Shown piece by piece: positions 47,639-56,315 of a stretch of DNA of 64,000 nucleotides. Where the stretch lies: contig JASFHK010000002.1 in the NCBI GenBank assembly GCA_050123275.1, forward strand, positions 62,001-126,000, written 5' to 3'. The translations under genes were made by a program, and so were the position numbers. The number at the start of each line of letters is the position of its first letter. Position 1 is the first letter of the stretch. The notes beneath the pieces are model-generated. The model saw only the letters and a program-made list of their open reading frames with translations, searched no databases and was not told where the DNA came from. Source of the stretch: E44-bin88 sp050123275. GTDB taxonomy: Bacteria > Chloroflexota > Dehalococcoidia > Dehalococcoidales > BS750m-G39.

Positions 47639-48859
47639 ATGTCCCGACGTATTATGCATATCGACCTCGATGCCTTTTTCGTCTCGGTGGAGCAGGTGGA
47701 CGCCCCCTCTCTCAAGGGCAAGCCGGTCGTCGTCGGGGGCAAGCCCGAAGGCCGGGGGGTGGTCGCCGCCGCCTCTTACGAGGCGCGTAAGTTCGGGCTG
47801 CACTCGGGCATACCCCTGGTCACCGCCAGCCGTCTCTGTCCCCAGGCCATCTTCATCCAGGGGAGCTTCCCCAAGTACCGTGAGGCCTCCCGCAAGTTCA
47901 TGGCGATACTGGCCGACTTTTCCCCCTATTTAGAGCCGATGGGATTGGATGAAGCCTACCTGGACGTCACCGGTTTCGAGTCCCTGCACGGCTCCATTGA
48001 GGAGATGGCGCGGGCGATAAAGCGGCGGGTCAACCGGGAGCTGGGCATCAACGCCTCCATCGGCATCGCCGGCGGTAAAATCGTCGCCAAGGTCGCCTCC
48101 GAGATGAGTAAACCCGACGGCCTTCTGGAGGTAAAAGAGGGCGAGGACGCCGCTTTTCTGGCACCCTTGCCCGTCGGCAAGCTGCCCGGCATCGGCCAGA
48201 AGACAGCGCCCAAATTAAAGAGCCTGGGAATCGATACCATAGGCAAACTATCCGCCGCCCCCCCGGAAGCCCTGAAAAGCCATTTCGGCGCGTCTGGCGA
48301 GGTCCTGAAACGCTTCGCCGGTGGCATTGACGACCGCGAGGTGGAGCCGCCGGCGGCGGCCAAGTCCACCAGCCGCGAGACCACCTTCGAGCGGGACAGC
48401 AAGGACGCCGCCCTACTCGAATCTACGCTGCGCTATTTGGGGGAGAAAGTAGGCGCCGACCTGCGCCGCCACAACAAGCGGGCGCGCTGCGTGACGTTGA
48501 AGCTGCGCTACGGCGACTTCACCACCATCACCCGCCGCACGACATTAAACCAGAGCACGGACAGCGACCGGCTCATCTTCGAGACGGGGCGGAAACTGAT
48601 GAAGCGGGCGCTATCCTCGGAAAAGCGGGCAGTGCGCCTTATCGGCATCGGCGCCGCCGAGCTGGTGGAGGCGGGGCGGCAGCTGGAGATGCTGGACAAC
48701 TCCGCCCAGCGGCAGGAGCAGCTGGACCGGACCATCGACCGCATCCGCCGCAAGTACGGCTTTACCGCCATCCAGACGGGGCGGACTTTGAAGCTGAAGG
48801 ACGTATTTAAGGGCGGCGGTGAGGGATACGAACTGCCGACGCCGGGTTTATCGCGGTAA
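47639..48859 (+). CDS. dinB: DNA polymerase IV (Y family)
   Basis: Translesion polymerase of 406 residues. RIMHIDLDAFFVSVEQVD holds the first metal aspartate; VVAAASYEARKFGLHSGIP is the fingers signature; EPMGLDEAYLDVTGFE contains the second Asp-Glu pair; and KLPGIGQKTAPKLKSLGIDTIG is the HhH thumb. The little-finger domain is complete. It starts 3 bases after the ferredoxin stop with no clear Shine-Dalgarno. A 5' remnant of another dinB lies upstream. Confidence 0.97.
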   Translation: MSRRIMHIDLDAFFVSVEQVDAPSLKGKPVVVGGKPEGRGVVAAASYEARKFGLHSGIPLVTASRLCPQAIFIQGSFPKYREASRKFMAILADFSPYLEPMGLDEAYLDVTGFESLHGSIEEMARAIKRRVNRELGINASIGIAGGKIVAKVASEMSKPDGLLEVKEGEDAAFLAPLPVGKLPGIGQKTAPKLKSLGIDTIGKLSAAPPEALKSHFGASGEVLKRFAGGIDDREVEPPAAAKSTSRETTFERDSKDAALLESTLRYLGEKVGADLRRHNKRARCVTLKLRYGDFTTITRRTTLNQSTDSDRLIFETGRKLMKRALSSEKRAVRLIGIGAAELVEAGRQLEMLDNSAQRQEQLDRTIDRIRRKYGFTAIQTGRTLKLKDVFKGGGEGYELPTPGLSR

Positions 48860-48881
48860 AAGGCTTACTCAAGCACCAACG

Positions 48882-49268
48882 TTAGTCCAGCAGTCTTTTC
48901 TGCCCCTCTATCTTTTGAATCCCGGTGATGTCCTGGCTGACCTCGACGATGCCCAGGTAGTTGCCCGCCTTGTCCTTGACCGGGAAATAGCGGATATAGA
49001 CCTTCTGTCCCTTGAGGTCGATCCAGAAATCGGCGGATTTGCGCTTGCCGCTTTTCAGGTCGGCGACGACATCGTTCACCTTGTCCAGGCTCGCCTTGGG
49101 GTGGCAATTTTGCACCTGGCGGCCGATGATGGCCGGCGTGCGGCGGAAGATGCGGTCGTCGTGGCGGCTGTAGTAGCGGACGGTGTCGTCCTTGTCGACG
49201 AAGGTTATATCCACGGGCAGGGCGTCGAAGATGGCTTCGATGGTTTCCGGGGAGATGTCTTCCAGCAT
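48882..49268 (-). CDS. Stand-alone PAS-domain protein
   Basis: 128 residues, essentially one PAS domain: ALPVDITFVDKDDTVRYYSRHDDRIFRRTPAIIGRQVQNCHP, then DFWIDLKGQKVYIRYFPV, KDKAGNYLGIVEVSQDITGI. It matches the PAS_10 type used in DUF438 proteins. A conserved Cys-His (NCHP) may bind haem or metal. With no output domain it may act as a sensor partner. A GGGGGTGAG site precedes the ATG. It converges on dinB with a 22-base gap. Confidence 0.9.
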   Translation of the reverse strand: MLEDISPETIEAIFDALPVDITFVDKDDTVRYYSRHDDRIFRRTPAIIGRQVQNCHPKASLDKVNDVVADLKSGKRKSADFWIDLKGQKVYIRYFPVKDKAGNYLGIVEVSQDITGIQKIEGQKRLLD

Positions 49269-49306
49269 GGCTCACCCCCTGTTTTCGTTAAATTAATTAT
49301 ACACTG

Positions 49307-49335
49307 TTCTCATAAAGCTAAACCAGTGGTATAAT
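49307..49335 (+). promoter_or_regulatory. Promoter of mscS
   Basis: TTCTCA, 17 bases, TATAAT preceded by TGG. A GGGGAGAG site follows before the ATG. Confidence 0.55.
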
Positions 49336-49367
49336 GGAACAAACCGTTTCGGGGAGAGCCGATTTAG

Positions 49368-50573
49368 ATGTGGGAATCGTTCGTCGATAAGGGTTACTGG
49401 GTAGTCGTCGCCATCGCCATCGGCGCCGGCCTCTTCTTCTTGCTCTGGCGCAGCACGCCCTGGCTGGTGCACCGTCTGGTGCCCGAAGCGCTCAGGGACC
49501 AGCAAGACCAGAAAGCAAAGCTGACCAGAACGGTCAAGCTGGCCGTGGCCATCATCGGCGGCATTATCCTGGCCCTCGGCATCGCCGCCTTCGTCGTCGC
49601 CCTTTACGGCGTGGATATCGGCACCACCATGAAGTCGGTGGGCGACTGGTTGATCGAACACGGCATCCGTATCTTCATCATCATCCTGGTGGGCTGGTTC
49701 GTTTACAAGATACTGGGCATCATCATGCCCCTCTTCGTCATGCGCTACGTCGTCGAGAAGGGCAAGCGGCGCCGTTCCAAAGTCTATTTGAGGCAGCGCT
49801 CCAGAACGCTGGGCCGGGTAGTCACCCAGGCCATCGGCATCTTTATCATCCTCATCGGCGGCTTTATGATTCTCTCCGAGCTGGGGGTTGATATCACCCC
49901 GCTGCTGGCCAGCGCCGGCGTGGCCGGTATCGTCATCGGTCTGGCCGCCCAGGACGCGGTGCGCGACTTCATCAACGGCTTTACCATCATGATGGAGGAC
50001 CACTACAACGTGGGCGACGTGATTAAGGCCTCCGACCTGGTGGGAGAGGTGGAAGAGATGGGGCTGCGGCGCACCGTGCTCCGCGACCTCAAAGGGCTGC
50101 TGCACGTCATCCCCAACGGCGAAATCAGGATTTCCTCGAATTATACCCGCTCCATATCCCGCGCCTTCTTCGAGGTCGACGTCGCCTACAAGGAAGACCT
50201 CGACCGGGTCATGGATATCGTCCGGCATACCTGGGAAGACCTTGCCGCCGACCCCGAGTGGGAGAGCAAGATAATCTCCAAGACGCCCTGGCTGCTGCGG
50301 GTGGAGGACTTCGGCGACTCGGGCATCACCATCCGCTGTGTGGGCGACACCCGCCCCATGGAGCAGTGGGGAGTCATGGGCGAGCTGAGGAGGCGCATCA
50401 AGCGCGTCTTCGACGAGAAGGGCGTGGAAATCCCCTGGCCGCACGTCAAGCTCTACATGGGCGAGGAAGAGCCGGTGGATGTGGCGGTGACCAAGCCGGA
50501 GAAAAAGCCCAAACCCGCCAAGCCCAGGAAGAGAGTCCCCAAGAGCCCCAAGTGGGGCGAAGCCGACGAGTAG
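49368..50573 (+). CDS. Small-conductance mechanosensitive channel (MscS family)
   Basis: 401 residues. Four hydrophobic segments are seen: residues about 9-27, 47-70, 87-105 and 135-155. The pore helix follows as LASAGVAGIVIGLAAQDAVRDFINGFTI. The beta domain has YNVGDVIKASDLVGEVEEMGLRRT and PNGEIRISSNYTR. A basic, proline-rich tail closes the protein (KPEKKPKPAKPRKR). It releases solutes upon hypo-osmotic shock. It has its own promoter and ends about 80 bases before ilvE. Confidence 0.95.
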   Translation: MWESFVDKGYWVVVAIAIGAGLFFLLWRSTPWLVHRLVPEALRDQQDQKAKLTRTVKLAVAIIGGIILALGIAAFVVALYGVDIGTTMKSVGDWLIEHGIRIFIIILVGWFVYKILGIIMPLFVMRYVVEKGKRRRSKVYLRQRSRTLGRVVTQAIGIFIILIGGFMILSELGVDITPLLASAGVAGIVIGLAAQDAVRDFINGFTIMMEDHYNVGDVIKASDLVGEVEEMGLRRTVLRDLKGLLHVIPNGEIRISSNYTRSISRAFFEVDVAYKEDLDRVMDIVRHTWEDLAADPEWESKIISKTPWLLRVEDFGDSGITIRCVGDTRPMEQWGVMGELRRRIKRVFDEKGVEIPWPHVKLYMGEEEPVDVAVTKPEKKPKPAKPRKRVPKSPKWGEADE

Positions 50574-50599
50574 CCCCGCTTACCCCACCCACACTTCAC

Positions 50600-50628
50600 T
50601 TGTTTTCCCGCTGGCTTAGGACTATAAT
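50600..50628 (+). promoter_or_regulatory. Promoter of ilvE
   Basis: TTGTTT, 17 bases, TATAAT, then an AAAAGGAGAAG Shine-Dalgarno before the ATG. Confidence 0.55.
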
Positions 50629-50657
50629 GGACGCTATCTGAAAAGGAGAAGAGTTCG

Positions 50658-51563
50658 ATGCCTTCATACGCCTTTCTTAACAAGCGGTTTTTACCCCTGG
50701 AGGAAGCCAAGGTCGGGGTCATGACCAACTTCCTGCACTACGGCACGGGCGTCTTCGAGGGCATCCGGGGCAACTGGAACGAGCAGAAGAAGCAGATATA
50801 CCTCTTCCGCCTCAAGGAGCACTACCAGCGCTTTTTAGACGGCTGCCACGTGCTCAACATCGAGCTGCCCTATTCTCTGGACGAACTTTGCCGGATAACG
50901 GTGGAGCTGGTGGCCAAGTGCCGCTTCGAGGAGGACACCTACGTCCGCCCGCTGGCCTACAAGAGCCTGGAGGCGCTGGGCGTACGCCTGCACGACTTAG
51001 AGTCCGACTTTCTCATCTTCGCCTTCCCCTGGGGGCCCTACCTGGACGACGCCGGTGCCAAGTGCCACGTCTCCTCCTGGCGTTTCCCCGGCGAGGTGCC
51101 GCGGGCCAAGCTCACCGGTCTTTACATCACCAACGCCCTGGCCAAGACCGAAGCCACCGATAACGGCTGCGACGAAGCCATCATGCTTTCCCCGGAGGGC
51201 TACGTCGCCGAGGGCAGCGGCGAGAATATCTTCCTCGTCAAGGACGGCAAGCTGGTCACCCCCGCCAGCTACGACGGCATACTAATCGGCATCACCCGCA
51301 ACACGGTGATACAGCTGGCCAAGGACGAGCTTGGCATCGAGACGGTGGAAAGGCACGTGGCGCGGATGGAGCTCTACAGCGCCGAGGAATGCTTCCTCAC
51401 CGGCACCGCCGCCCACGTCACCCCGGTCACCGAGATCGACCACCGCAGGATAGGCAGCGGTAAGAGCGGCGAAGTGACCCGCAAGCTGCAAAAGCTCTAC
51501 ACCGAGATAATAAGGGGCGAAAATCCCAAATATCTGGAGTGGTGCACGCCCGTCTATAGCTAG
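50658..51563 (+). CDS. ilvE: Branched-chain amino acid aminotransferase
   Basis: PLP enzyme interconverting Leu/Ile/Val and their 2-oxo acids. It is 301 residues, class IV fold: LHYGTGVFEGIRGNW, VRPLAYKSLEALG, PRAKLTGLYITNALAKTEA (Schiff-base lysine in AKLTG), GCDEAIMLSPEGYVAEGSGENIFLV and FLTGTAAHVTPVTEID. It has its own promoter and Shine-Dalgarno. The stop is 3 bases from the convergent aldolase gene. Confidence 0.96.
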   Translation: MPSYAFLNKRFLPLEEAKVGVMTNFLHYGTGVFEGIRGNWNEQKKQIYLFRLKEHYQRFLDGCHVLNIELPYSLDELCRITVELVAKCRFEEDTYVRPLAYKSLEALGVRLHDLESDFLIFAFPWGPYLDDAGAKCHVSSWRFPGEVPRAKLTGLYITNALAKTEATDNGCDEAIMLSPEGYVAEGSGENIFLVKDGKLVTPASYDGILIGITRNTVIQLAKDELGIETVERHVARMELYSAEECFLTGTAAHVTPVTEIDHRRIGSGKSGEVTRKLQKLYTEIIRGENPKYLEWCTPVYS

Positions 51564-51566
51564 GAG

Positions 51567-52154
51567 CTACTCCTGGGGCACGCTTCTCTTGGGGGCGGTT
51601 TCTCCCCGCAGCGACTTGAGCAGGCAGATTACCTGACAGCTTTCTTCCAGCGTGGTCGTGTAGTTGTGGGCTTCTTCCAGCAGCTGGCCGATGGCAAAGG
51701 TGCCGTGGCCGTGTACCAGCACCACCCGGCTTTCCTGGAACGACCGGGCGATTTCCTCACCCAACGCTCCCGGTTTCACTTTCTCATCCCAGCCCAGCAC
51801 CGGCACCCGCGTCATGATGGTCTGGCCCTCGGTATCGATGGGCACGATTTCCCGCTCGGTCAGGGAGAGGACGACGGCGTGGGGGGGATGGGCGTGGACG
51901 ATAGCCTGGGCCCGGGTCTCCCGGTAGATGGCGCGGTGGACGGGCAACTCCACCGACGCCAGCGGGGTGTTACGGTCGTTCTTATTGAGGCCGGTTTCGA
52001 TGAGGTCGTTCTCCTCGAGGCAGTTGAGACGGCTGCCGCGGCGGGTGATAATGAGGCGCTCCCCCAGCCGGATAGAAAGGTTCCCGCTGTGGGAGGATAC
52101 CAGCCCTTTGGTGAACAGGTCATGGCCCACCGTCTGAAACTGCGTTAGAATCAT
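51567..52154 (-). CDS. Class II aldolase/adducin-family protein
   Basis: 195 residues. SSHSGNLSIRL (phosphate/substrate loop), HAHPPHAVVLS and LVHGHGTFAIGQ supply the zinc-binding histidines of L-fuculose- or L-ribulose-phosphate aldolase relatives. The substrate is not predictable. An AAGGTGAGG site lies upstream. It is 38 bases after rpsT on the same strand and may be transcribed with relA-rpsT. Confidence 0.9.
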   Translation of the reverse strand: MILTQFQTVGHDLFTKGLVSSHSGNLSIRLGERLIITRRGSRLNCLEENDLIETGLNKNDRNTPLASVELPVHRAIYRETRAQAIVHAHPPHAVVLSLTEREIVPIDTEGQTIMTRVPVLGWDEKVKPGALGEEIARSFQESRVVLVHGHGTFAIGQLLEEAHNYTTTLEESCQVICLLKSLRGETAPKRSVPQE

Positions 52155-52192
52155 GCCTCACCTTTACGGCGTCTTCAGGAGCATAAACCTCT

Positions 52193-52666
52193 TTAGCCCT
52201 CGGCGTCAAGTTTTTTGGGGGCGGCGGCTTTTTTAGCCTTCTTGGGCGCGGCCTTAGCCTTGGTCGTCTTGGTCGCCTTGGCCTTGGTCGCCTTCGGTTT
52301 GGCCGTCTTGGCCTTGGCCGCTTTCGCCTTGGTCGCCTTGGCCTTGGCGGCGGCTTTAGGCTTGGGCGCGGCCTTGGCGGGCTTGGCCTCCGCCGGCGCC
52401 TGTTCCTGCAGCTGGTTGAACTTCTTCATCAGCCGCGACTTACGGCGGGCGGCGTTGTTGGGGTGGATAATCCCCTTCTCGGCGGCTTTATCCAGCGAGG
52501 TGACGGCCACCATTACCGCTTCCTGTGCGGCCGCCAGGTCGCCCAGGAAGATAAACCTTTCCGCCTTGGTGATATTGGTCTTGCAGAGAGTGCGCACCGG
52601 CTTATTGCGGAGCCTCTTTCTCTCCGAAACCCTTACCCTTTTTTCCGCTGATTTGATGTTAGGCAA
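52193..52666 (-). CDS. rpsT: Ribosomal protein S20 with lysine/alanine-rich tail
   Basis: 157 residues, against about 87 in most bacteria. Residues 1-88 are normal S20: MPNIKSAEKRVRVSERKRLRN, then LDKAAEKGIIHPNNAARRKSRLMKKFNQL. The remaining about 70 residues are a low-complexity tail of KAKAT, KAKAA and KPKAT repeats resembling histone H1. The start is TTG after a strong AAGGAGGT site. The tail probably binds rRNA or DNA. It follows relA by 11 bases. Confidence 0.95.
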   Translation of the reverse strand: MPNIKSAEKRVRVSERKRLRNKPVRTLCKTNITKAERFIFLGDLAAAQEAVMVAVTSLDKAAEKGIIHPNNAARRKSRLMKKFNQLQEQAPAEAKPAKAAPKPKAAAKAKATKAKAAKAKTAKPKATKAKATKTTKAKAAPKKAKKAAAPKKLDAEG

Positions 52667-52677
52667 TCTCTACCTCC

Positions 52678-54846
52678 TTAGCTCGAGGACTTCGGTTTGG
52701 CGGCGGCTTCATCGCCGATGCGGGAAACGCCGATAACCCCTCGAATACCATCTATTTTAGTCATCAGTCGACTTAGCTGGGCCAGGTCCCTGGCCTGCAG
52801 CGTAAAGTTTTGCGTCACCTTGCGGCCGTCCTGGGGGGTCGAGGTCATGGTGGTGATGTTCAGCCCCTCCTCGGCCACGATGGTGGTTATATCGCGGATG
52901 AGCCCCACCCGGTCCCAGGCTTCGACCAAAATGTTCACCGGGAAGAGGGCGTCGGTCGGCTCCCAGTCGACAGAGATGAGCCGCTCCTTCTCATCCTCGT
53001 GGACTATATTGTAGCAGTCTTTGCGGTGAATAGTCACCCCCCGGCTGCGGGTCACGTAGCCGATAATCTTATCGCCGGGCACGGGGTGGCAACAGCGGGC
53101 GAGGTGGGTGACCAGGTCGCCCACCCCCAGCACCCTCACCGCCGACTGGGGCGGCTTGGGCGGGGCGACTTCGGGCTTGACCTGGGGGGGCGGCGGCTCG
53201 GCGGACAGTTTGAGGGCAATCTGGTGGGTGGAAACGCCGCCGTAGCCGATAGCCGCCAAGAAGTCGTCGAGGCTATCGTAGTTGAACATCCGGGCCAGCT
53301 CTTCGCGCTCGGTGGGCCTTATCCCCAGGTGGCGCATCTCTTTATCCAGCATCTCCCGGCCCCGCTCGATGTTCTCCGCCCTTTCCTGGCGGCTGAACCA
53401 CTGGCGGATTTTGGTGCGGGCGTGGGAGGTCTTGGTGTAGTTGAGGTGTGGGTTGAGCCAGTCGCGGCTGGGGCCTTTGTCGCCCTTGGAGGCGACAATC
53501 TCGACGACGTCGCCGTTGCCCAGCTGGTAGTTGAGCGGCACCAGCTTGCCGTTGGCCTTGGCGCCGATACAACGGTTGCCCAGCTCGGTGTGGACGCGGT
53601 AGGCGAAGTCGAGGGGGGTGGCTCCCTTGGGCAGGTCGATGATTTCCCCCTTGGGGGTATAGACGAAGACCTGGTCCATGAAGATATCGGTCTTGACCGA
53701 TTCCAGAAACTCCTCGGCGCCGCTCAGCTCGCGGTGCCACTCGATGAGCTGGCGCAGCCAGGATATCTTCTCCTCGAAGTGGAGGTCCTTGGCCTCGCCC
53801 TCTTTATAGCGCCAGTGGGCGGCGATGCCGTACTCGGCGACGTGGTGCATCTGGCGGGTGCGAATCTGCACCTCCAGGGGGAGGTTGCCCATGGACATCA
53901 CCGCCGTGTGCAACGCCTGGTAGCCGTTGGGCTTGGGGTTGGCGATGAAATCGTCGAACTCGCCGGGTACGGGGCGCCAGAGGCTGTGGATAACGCCGAG
54001 CGCGTTGTAGCAGTCGGCCACCGTGCTCACCAGTATGCGCAGGGCGAGCAGGTCGTAGATGTCGTCGAAGTCCTTGCCCATGGCCTCGTATCTTTGCATC
54101 TTCTGGTAGATGCTGTAGATATGCTTGGGGCGCCCCGAGATTTCGGCCTTGATGCCCACCCGCTTCAGTTCCGCTTCCAGGACCTTGATTATCTTGGCGA
54201 TATACTCCTCGCGCTGGGCGCGGCGGGCGGCGATGAGGCTGGCCACGTGGCGGTATTTCTCCGGCTCCAGGTAGCGGAAGGAGAGGTCCTCCAGATTCCA
54301 CTTGAGACCCCATATCCCCAGGCGGTGGGCCAGGGGGGTATAGATTTCCAGCGTTTCCTGGGCGATGCTGCGCTGCATCTCGGGGGAAAGCGCCTTGAGG
54401 GTGCGCATGTTGTGCAAACGGTCGGCCAGCTTGATGAAGACCACGCGCAGGTCCTGGGCCATGGCCACCAGCATCTTGCGCAGGCTTTCGGCGTGGGCGG
54501 CGCGGTCGGCGCCGCTGGGGGCGTGAAAGGAGAGCTTGCCCAGCTTGGTGGTACCATCGACCAGCTTGGCCACCTCGGGGCCGAACCTTTCCTTAATCTC
54601 GTCGATGGAGATATCGCAGTTTTCGGGGACGTCGTGGAGCAACGCCGCCGCCAGCGTGCTGGCGTCGAACTGCTGCTCGGCCAGGATGAAGGCCACCTGC
54701 AGCGGGTGCTCGATATAGGGGTCACCCGACTTGCGCACCTGGCCCTCGTGCGCCCCGGCGGCGAAGGCGTAGGCCTTCTCCACCAGGGGCAGCTTCGCTG
54801 CTGGCAGGTACTGTTTCGCCCTCTCGATAAGCTCGGCCAAAGTCAT
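52678..54846 (-). CDS. relA: RelA/SpoT-family (p)ppGpp synthetase
   Basis: 722 residues with the full long-RSH order: HD domain, synthetase, TGS (VFVYTPKGEIIDLPKGATPLDFAY), helical region, zinc-finger/RIS and ACT. The HD hydrolase motif is HDVPEN (residues 71-76) where active enzymes have HDxxED. The synthetase carries EFDD (296-299), the EXDD form of monofunctional RelA rather than the RXKD of bifunctional Rel. The remaining hydrolase residues (KLADRLHNMRT) are kept. A -10 lies 6 bases before the ATG. Confidence 0.96.
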   Translation of the reverse strand: MTLAELIERAKQYLPAAKLPLVEKAYAFAAGAHEGQVRKSGDPYIEHPLQVAFILAEQQFDASTLAAALLHDVPENCDISIDEIKERFGPEVAKLVDGTTKLGKLSFHAPSGADRAAHAESLRKMLVAMAQDLRVVFIKLADRLHNMRTLKALSPEMQRSIAQETLEIYTPLAHRLGIWGLKWNLEDLSFRYLEPEKYRHVASLIAARRAQREEYIAKIIKVLEAELKRVGIKAEISGRPKHIYSIYQKMQRYEAMGKDFDDIYDLLALRILVSTVADCYNALGVIHSLWRPVPGEFDDFIANPKPNGYQALHTAVMSMGNLPLEVQIRTRQMHHVAEYGIAAHWRYKEGEAKDLHFEEKISWLRQLIEWHRELSGAEEFLESVKTDIFMDQVFVYTPKGEIIDLPKGATPLDFAYRVHTELGNRCIGAKANGKLVPLNYQLGNGDVVEIVASKGDKGPSRDWLNPHLNYTKTSHARTKIRQWFSRQERAENIERGREMLDKEMRHLGIRPTEREELARMFNYDSLDDFLAAIGYGGVSTHQIALKLSAEPPPPQVKPEVAPPKPPQSAVRVLGVGDLVTHLARCCHPVPGDKIIGYVTRSRGVTIHRKDCYNIVHEDEKERLISVDWEPTDALFPVNILVEAWDRVGLIRDITTIVAEEGLNITTMTSTPQDGRKVTQNFTLQARDLAQLSRLMTKIDGIRGVIGVSRIGDEAAAKPKSSS

Positions 54847-54852
54847 GGTTCA

Positions 54853-54881
54853 AGTATAGCGCAAGGGGGCTAGGGGTGCAA
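54853..54881 (-). promoter_or_regulatory. Promoter of relA (leaderless)
   Basis: TTGCAC, 17 bases, TATACT, then 6 bases to the ATG. Confidence 0.55.
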
Positions 54882-54925
54882 AAATCCAGGGTGGAATCCC
54901 TTAAATATCTCCTTAGCGGGGGTTT

Positions 54926-54944
54926 TAGGGGGCTTCGCCCCCTA
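54926..54944. terminator. Strong GC hairpin in the relA-hisS divergent gap
   Basis: TAGGGGG, loop CTTCG, CCCCCTA: a perfect seven-pair stem. The flanks CCCTTAA and TTAAAGG partly complement, so a longer imperfect palindrome of about 60 bases is possible. No gene ends here (both neighbours start), so a terminator for a gene is not required; it may be a dispersed palindrome or an attenuator. Confidence 0.35.
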
Positions 54945-55013
54945 TACCTTAAAGGGCGGCGGGTGGGAAAAGATATAAAACAAGGGCGGGGCGGGGTGGG
55001 GTGGGCATATCTC

Positions 55014-55042
55014 TTTACAACCCCCAGCTAATACTGTATTCT
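55014..55042 (+). promoter_or_regulatory. Promoter of hisS
   Basis: TTTACA, 17 bases, TATTCT preceded by CTG. The ATG follows 13 bases after the -10, so the leader would be only about 6 bases and carries no Shine-Dalgarno. Confidence 0.5.
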
Positions 55043-55055
55043 AGCCATTAAGAAA

Positions 55056-56315
55056 ATGATGTATCAGGCACCGCGCGGAACCGCCGACATTTTGCCCGAA
55101 GAGCAGGCCTACTGGCGCTATATCGAGCAGCAGGTGGGCCTGAGCGCCCAGCTCTACGGCTACGAGCGTATCGACACCCCCGCCTTCGAGGATACCCGCC
55201 TTTTCTCGCGGAGCGTCGGCGAGGACACCGACATCGTGAGCAAGGAGATGTACACCTTTGAGGACCGGGGCAGCAGCTCGCTTACCCTCCGCCCCGAGGG
55301 CACGGCCTCGGTCTGCCGCGCCTATCTGGAGCACGGGTTGCACAACCAGCCCCAGCCGGTGAAGCTGTATTACATCGCCTCCATCTTCCGCTACGAAAGG
55401 CCCCAGGCGGGGCGTTTCCGCCAGCACTACCAGTTCGGCTACGAGGCCATCGGCGACGGCGACCCCGCCCTCGACGGCGAGGTCATCGACATGGCCTGGT
55501 GCTTCTTCGCCGCCATGAACCTAGAGAAGCTGACGCTGCAACTGAACAGTATCGGCTGTAAAAAGTGCCGCCCCGATTACGTGGAGTCGCTCAAGGGCTA
55601 CTATATAGGCCACGCTTTGGAGCTTTGCCCCGAGTGCCAGACGCGCTTAAAGCGCAACCCCTTGAGGCTGCTGGACTGTAAGCAGCCTTCCTGCCAGAAG
55701 CTGGCCGCGGCGGCGCCCAAGAGCTACGAATACCTCTGTAAAGAGTGCGCCGAGCACTTCCGGCAGTTGAAAAGATATTTAGAGCTACTTAAATTACCCT
55801 TCGTCATCAACCACCGCCTGGTGCGGGGGCTCGATTACTACACGCGCACCGTCTTCGAGATCCAGCCGGAGGCGGCGGGGGGCCAGAGCACGCTGGCCGG
55901 CGGGGGCCGCTACGACGACCTCATCGAGGAGCTGGGGGGCAAACCGACGCCGGCTATCGGTTTCGCCGCCGGTTTCGAGCGCCTTATCCTCAATCTCAAG
56001 GAACAGTGGGTAAAGGTTCCGCCGCTACCCAAACCCGACGTCTTTATCGCCTACCTGGGCGCCGCCGCCAAGGAAGCGGCCACCAGGCTCGCCGGCGAGT
56101 TGCGGGGGGCGGGGGTGGGGGTCATCGCCGCGCTGGGCGACAAGAGCCTCAAGTCTCAGCTAAAGCAGGCCAATAAACTGGGCGTGAGCCACGCCGTCAT
56201 TATCGGGGAGGAGGAGGTCAAAGCGGGGACGGCGGTCTTGCGCGACATGACCGGCGCCGAGCAGAGGACCATGCCCGTTAGCCAGCTAGCGGAACTGCTT
56301 CGCCAGAAGCCCTAG
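55056..56315 (+). CDS. hisS: Histidine--tRNA ligase
   Basis: Class II synthetase of 419 residues. APRGTADILPEEQAYW, DTPAFEDTRLFSRSVGEDTDIV, motif 2 IFRYERPQAGRFRQHYQFG, LVRGLDYYTRTVFEI and AGGGRYDDLIEELGG are all present, with a C-terminal anticodon-binding domain. Two ATG codons stand in a row at the start. The stop shares CTAG with the convergent lipoprotein gene. Confidence 0.97.
   Translation: MMYQAPRGTADILPEEQAYWRYIEQQVGLSAQLYGYERIDTPAFEDTRLFSRSVGEDTDIVSKEMYTFEDRGSSSLTLRPEGTASVCRAYLEHGLHNQPQPVKLYYIASIFRYERPQAGRFRQHYQFGYEAIGDGDPALDGEVIDMAWCFFAAMNLEKLTLQLNSIGCKKCRPDYVESLKGYYIGHALELCPECQTRLKRNPLRLLDCKQPSCQKLAAAAPKSYEYLCKECAEHFRQLKRYLELLKLPFVINHRLVRGLDYYTRTVFEIQPEAAGGQSTLAGGGRYDDLIEELGGKPTPAIGFAAGFERLILNLKEQWVKVPPLPKPDVFIAYLGAAAKEAATRLAGELRGAGVGVIAALGDKSLKSQLKQANKLGVSHAVIIGEEEVKAGTAVLRDMTGAEQRTMPVSQLAELLRQKP

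Noticed and set aside
52810..54873. A 687-codon open frame on the plus strand opposite relA
   Set aside because: relA on the minus strand has all family motifs. The opposite frame is His/Val/Gly/Leu-rich low-information sequence typical of the antisense of GC-rich coding DNA.
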